A stretch of 64,000 nucleotides of DNA from Chryseobacterium indicum (GTDB taxonomy: Bacteria > Bacteroidota > Bacteroidia > Flavobacteriales > Weeksellaceae), in the NCBI RefSeq assembly GCF_021504595.1, contig NZ_JACSGT010000001.1, positions 1,860,001-1,924,000 of the forward strand. The letters run 5' to 3'. Shown one piece after another: positions 61,313 through 64,000 of this stretch. Each line of letters starts with the position of its first letter. Position 1 is the stretch's first letter. The notes below the pieces were generated by a model. The model was given only the letters and a program-made list of their open reading frames with translations. It was not told the DNA's origin and ran no database searches. Position numbers and translations under genes: made by a program.

Positions 61313-61429
61313 CAGTTCGCTCCTACGGAGCATTTATTATTCTAAAGCGTATTTAAATGGAGCCACAGCGTGGCGAACTGTTAACAGAAAAATTAATTTT
61401 AGAGAATCCAGCTCCGTAGGAGCGACCTG
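61313..61429. repeat. REP-like inverted repeats with CAGNTCGCTCCTACGGAGC motif
   Basis: CAGTTCGCTCCTACGGAGC (61313-61331, plus) faces a minus-strand copy CAGGTCGCTCCTACGGAGC (61411-61429). A degenerate minus-strand copy lies at 61359-61380, and a degenerate plus-strand one at about 61265. Each unit contains its own small palindrome (GCTCC-TAC-GGAGC). The arrangement resembles bacterial REP/BIME elements. Confidence 0.7.
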
Positions 61430-61598
61430 TAATTTAACATCACAATAAATTCTATTGTTATTTCCGAAAACTTTTTCTATTTAATGCTTTGTTCGTTGAT
61501 TGATTTGGAACGGCGAATCTATCTCCACTTTATTATTTTTATTTTGAATCAATGAATCTCGTTCCTCGATTTCTCGCAGCCCGGCTTGAGTGGAGCTC

Positions 61599-61644
61599 TT
61601 TTTGCAAATTTCCGCGGTGGAAAAGCCTTGGAAATTTGCAAAAA
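61599..61644. repeat. Long perfect hairpin, intergenic repeat candidate
   Basis: TTTTTGCAAATTTCC and GGAAATTTGCAAAAA are perfect 15-bp arms around a 16-base loop. There is no T tract on either side to make it a normal terminator. Flanking words (GGCTTGAGTGGAGCTC, GCGGGAGCGGAAGACGG) look like parts of a larger intergenic element. Confidence 0.6.
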
Positions 61645-61688
61645 AGCGGGAGCGGAAGACGGAAAAAGCTGCCCAAATAATTTTTAAT

Positions 61689-62534
61689 TTAATAATCGCC
61701 TAAAGTTTCTTCGAGTTGATCTAATGCCTTTGCAAGTTGCTCATCATTCGGTGCTTTTCCATGCCAAGCATGAGTTCCCATCATATAATCGACGCCGTAA
61801 CCCATTTCTGTTTTCAGGAGAATACAAATCGACTGTCCTTTTCCTGTCAAAGATTTGGCTTCGTCAAGAACTTTTAGAATTTCTTCCATATCATTTCCGT
61901 TTTCTACTTCAAGAACTTTCCAGTCAAAAGCTTCAAACTTGGTTTTAAGATTTCCCAGAGAAAGTACTTTGGATGTGGGGCCGTCAATCTGCTGTCCGTT
62001 ATAATCTATGGTGGCGATGAGATTATCAACTCTGTTGTGAGAAGCATACATAATCGCTTCCCAGTTCTGCCCTTCCTGCAATTCTCCGTCGCCGTGAAGA
62101 CTGAAAACCAAATTCGTATCTTTATCTAATTTCTTTCCGACCGCATGACCGACTGCTACAGACAATCCCTGTCCAAGCGAACCCGAAGCAATGCGAACTC
62201 CGGGAAGATGTTCGTGCGTAGTCGGGTGTCCCTGCAATCTGGAATTCAGCTTTCTGAAAGTTGCCAGTTCAGCTTTGTCGAAATATCCCGCATGTGCCAG
62301 AACACTGTAAAAAACAGGCGAAATATGACCGTTGGAAAGATAAAATGCATCTTCGCCTTTTCCCGTCATATCAAATCCTTCTTTTCTTTTCATTGCATCG
62401 AAGTAGAGCGCTACAAGAAAATCTGTACATCCCAATGAACCTCCTGGATGTCCAGACTGGCAGGCGTGAACCATTCTTACAATATCTCTGCGAACCTGTG
62501 AAGCAATATTTTTTAATTTTTGAATGTCGTGCAT
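61689..62534 (-). CDS. Transketolase, N-terminal subunit
   Basis: A 281-residue thiamine-diphosphate-binding subunit: HGDGELQEGQNWEAIM with the GDG...N TPP/Mg motif, GSLGQGLSVAVGHAVG, and YLSNGHISPVFYS at the active site. Together with the C-terminal subunit it moves two-carbon units between pentose and hexose phosphates. The aldolase gene ends four bases upstream, so one operon is likely. Confidence 0.94.
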   Translation of the reverse strand: MHDIQKLKNIASQVRRDIVRMVHACQSGHPGGSLGCTDFLVALYFDAMKRKEGFDMTGKGEDAFYLSNGHISPVFYSVLAHAGYFDKAELATFRKLNSRLQGHPTTHEHLPGVRIASGSLGQGLSVAVGHAVGKKLDKDTNLVFSLHGDGELQEGQNWEAIMYASHNRVDNLIATIDYNGQQIDGPTSKVLSLGNLKTKFEAFDWKVLEVENGNDMEEILKVLDEAKSLTGKGQSICILLKTEMGYGVDYMMGTHAWHGKAPNDEQLAKALDQLEETLGDY

Positions 62535-62538
62535 ATTT

Positions 62539-63192
62539 TTACTGCATTTTGTGTGAATCTTTAATAAACTGTTCCAGACCGGAATCCGTTAAAGGATGCT
62601 TTAGCAATGACAAAATCGGAGGCAAAGGACAAGTTACCACATCAGCACCAATTTTCGCACAGTTAATGATATGCATCGAGTGGCGGACAGATGCCGCCAA
62701 AATTTCAGTTTCGAAACCATAATTATCAAAAATGGTTCTGATTTCCTGAATTAAATGAAGACCATCGGTAGAAACATCATCCAGTCTTCCTAAGAATGGC
62801 GAAACGTAAGCTGCGCCTGCTTTTGCCGCTAAAAGTGCCTGTCCTGCCGAGAAAATTAAGGTACAATTAGTTCTGATTCCTTTTTGGGAAAAATATTTGA
62901 TCGCCTTGATTCCGTCTTTGATGATAGGAACTTTTACCACAATATTAGGATGAATGGCTGCCAATTCCTCGCCTTCTTTGATCATTTCTTCGTAGGTTGT
63001 GGAAAGAACCTCTGCCGAAATATCACCATCTGCAATTTCGCAGATGTTTTTGTAATGCTCTAAAATAGCTTCTTTCCCGCTAATTCCTTCTTTTGCCATC
63101 AGGGACGGATTGGTGGTGACACCATCAAGAATTCCCAAATCCTGCGCTTCTCTTATCTGCTCTAAATTGGCAGTATCGATAAAAAATTTCAT
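62539..63192 (-). CDS. Fructose-6-phosphate aldolase/transaldolase family protein
   Basis: A 217-residue protein of the small transaldolase/Fsa family. Diagnostic: [42 protein letters not shown] with the Schiff-base lysine and [29 protein letters not shown] (given in parts: [19 protein letters not shown]). Size and motifs fit both transaldolase and aldolase; next to split transketolase, a transaldolase role in the pentose phosphate pathway is more likely. It heads the transketolase operon. Confidence 0.92.
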   Translation of the reverse strand: MKFFIDTANLEQIREAQDLGILDGVTTNPSLMAKEGISGKEAILEHYKNICEIADGDISAEVLSTTYEEMIKEGEELAAIHPNIVVKVPIIKDGIKAIKYFSQKGIRTNCTLIFSAGQALLAAKAGAAYVSPFLGRLDDVSTDGLHLIQEIRTIFDNYGFETEILAASVRHSMHIINCAKIGADVVTCPLPPILSLLKHPLTDSGLEQFIKDSHKMQ

Positions 63193-63390
63193 ATGTAGAT
63201 TTTTATTGATTATTGATTATTTTTTGACTAACTGTTTGATTTTTAGTTTTGATTACTGCTCCATCATCAACAGTCAGTTGTCATTCTGCAAGAATCCATG
63301 TGTTTATTTGCCTTTTGAGTTTCCTGCTGAATGACAAACGAGATGTTAAACATCTGATTATTATTAAATAAGATATTATTAAAGTTTTTA

Positions 63391-63417
63391 ATTAAGTGTT
63401 AAATTTACACTTAATTT
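63391..63417. promoter_or_regulatory. AATTAAGTGT inverted repeat, operator candidate
   Basis: AATTAAGTGT and ACACTTAATT are perfect 10-bp arms with a 7-bp spacer. The site lies about 200 bp upstream of the transaldolase-like gene and 67 bp after the end of the alpha-glucuronidase gene, where a sugar-responsive regulator could bind. There is no T tract for a terminator, though the AT-rich stem could still slow transcription. Confidence 0.45.
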
Positions 63418-63483
63418 ATAAAACAAACAACTTCCTTTCTTAAAAAGATTTAGAAAGTTATTTGTTTAAATTAAAGAGATTGA

Positions 63484-64000
63484 TTAATTGTGATGTCCCA
63501 TGTTGAGCTTAATTTTCTTGAGATCTTCAAGCTGGTGGACAGGTTTTTCAATATCAGAAGGAATTGGTCTTTTGGAAAAAGTCTGAAAATACAACAGACA
63601 CGCATCTTTCCACCAAACGGAATCATCTGCCTGAATTTTCAGTTTGTCCTGAATCTCTGAAAATCTTTCTGCATCAACGTAAGGTTTCACAGTTTCCCAA
63701 GTTTTCTGATACGCTCTCACGCCTTTCACTCCTGATTCATATTTGTAACAAAGTTCCTCCCAAAGTGTTTTTCCGTCTTTCATTTTATAATCCCATGGAA
63801 CGTGGTGGAACCAAAGAATGAGGTTCTCAGGTGTCGTTTTAATATTCCCGTAGATTTCATTTAATGGCGGAAAATACTGTGAAACTGCATTGCTTCCTGT
63901 TTTTGTCCTGTCGAAACCGAGTCCGGCTGCATCTGCCTGATGATAGTATACGGGTGACCAGTCGGGTCTTCCTCCTTTGTAATCACCCCACGGTTCCGGA
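63484..64000 (-). CDS. Alpha-glucuronidase (GH67), C-terminal part (partial)
   Basis: The frame is open at the window edge; only the last 172 residues are present. Minus-strand translation gives PWGDYKGGRPDWSPVYYHQA, GLGFDRTKTGSNAVSQYFPP, LILWFHHVPWDYKMKDGKTL and VWWKDACLLYFQTFSKRPIP, all conserved in GH67 alpha-glucuronidases. These enzymes remove 4-O-methylglucuronic acid from the non-reducing ends of xylo-oligosaccharides. It points to a xylan-use locus upstream. The pentose phosphate genes that follow fit xylose catabolism. Confidence 0.9.
   Translation of the reverse strand, partial: PEPWGDYKGGRPDWSPVYYHQADAAGLGFDRTKTGSNAVSQYFPPLNEIYGNIKTTPENLILWFHHVPWDYKMKDGKTLWEELCYKYESGVKGVRAYQKTWETVKPYVDAERFSEIQDKLKIQADDSVWWKDACLLYFQTFSKRPIPSDIEKPVHQLEDLKKIKLNMGHHN

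Larger units (their letters stand above)
61092..61688. other. Repeat-rich gap between the transketolase subunit genes
   Basis: No gene is seen in these 597 bp. Two separate palindromic elements fill most of it (61313-61429 and 61599-61644); AT-rich sequence lies beside the C-subunit start. Confidence 0.7.

Overview
The window looks like a chromosome segment of a flavobacterium, most likely Chryseobacterium or a close relative (Weeksellaceae). The DNA is AT-rich. Shine-Dalgarno sequences are mostly absent, and several good promoters match the Bacteroidota -7 element TAnnTTTG. The gene content also fits: DUF1972 glycosyltransferase, a recF/DUF721 pair, hybrid histidine kinases, split transketolase and ISAon1-like insertion sequences. 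The genus is an inference from memory of these families; no search was run.

Layout. (1) 1-12166, plus strand: a capsule/exopolysaccharide locus with the end of a Wzc-like chain-length protein, flippase, O-antigen-ligase/polymerase, four glycosyltransferases, a LbH acyltransferase, a WecA/TagO-like initiating transferase and an unusual 769-aa phosphotransferase/nucleotidyltransferase/thymidylate-kinase-like fusion. A TTCCAGA-type palindrome sits in both long gaps of the locus. (2) 12434-20532, minus: a pentapeptide-flower-like repeat protein, three small proteins of unknown function and a 1978-aa alpha-2-macroglobulin-like protein. (3) 20551-27252: housekeeping genes (UbiA-like, recF, DUF721, SpecificRecomb-type membrane protein, mtgA, periplasmic metal-chelate binding lipoprotein) and tRNA-Arg(ACG). 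(4) 27253-31600: remains of an integrated element at the tRNA. It holds a decayed serine recombinase split by an intact 1399-bp ISL3/ISAon1-type insertion sequence with an 8-bp target duplication, and an AT-rich gene for a heme-binding lipoprotein. (5) 31731-35642: a 1303-aa hybrid sensor kinase; then an IS5-type element.

(6) 37093-47521 is the most interesting part. Five small secreted beta-rich pilin-like proteins, four of them near-identical in an A-B-A-B order, are followed by a PapD-like periplasmic chaperone, a 934-aa outer-membrane beta-barrel that looks like an usher with extra beta-sandwich domains at both ends, and a 478-aa protein whose C-terminal third resembles the pilins (two-domain tip-adhesin layout). 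A soluble histidine kinase and a LuxR-type response regulator follow. Three of the pilin genes carry the same promoter and an identical TGTAGT-N6-ACTACA palindrome. This reads as a chaperone-usher-like fimbrial system in a Bacteroidota genome, distinct from the lipoprotein-based type V pili known there.

(7) 47561-53900: a second IS5-family element and a very AT-rich accessory island with an XRE regulator under a 24-bp perfect palindrome, an Abi-alpha (DUF4393) protein, a DUF6978 + DUF1828/1829 gene pair and a DUF2911 pseudogene. (8) 54142-57811: a stress/metabolic module with an alpha/beta hydrolase and a short-chain dehydrogenase flanked by two paralogous AraC regulators. (9) 57828-64000, minus: sugar catabolism (alpha-glucuronidase end, transaldolase-like aldolase, split transketolase interrupted by palindromic repeats, galactokinase, galactose-1-phosphate uridylyltransferase).
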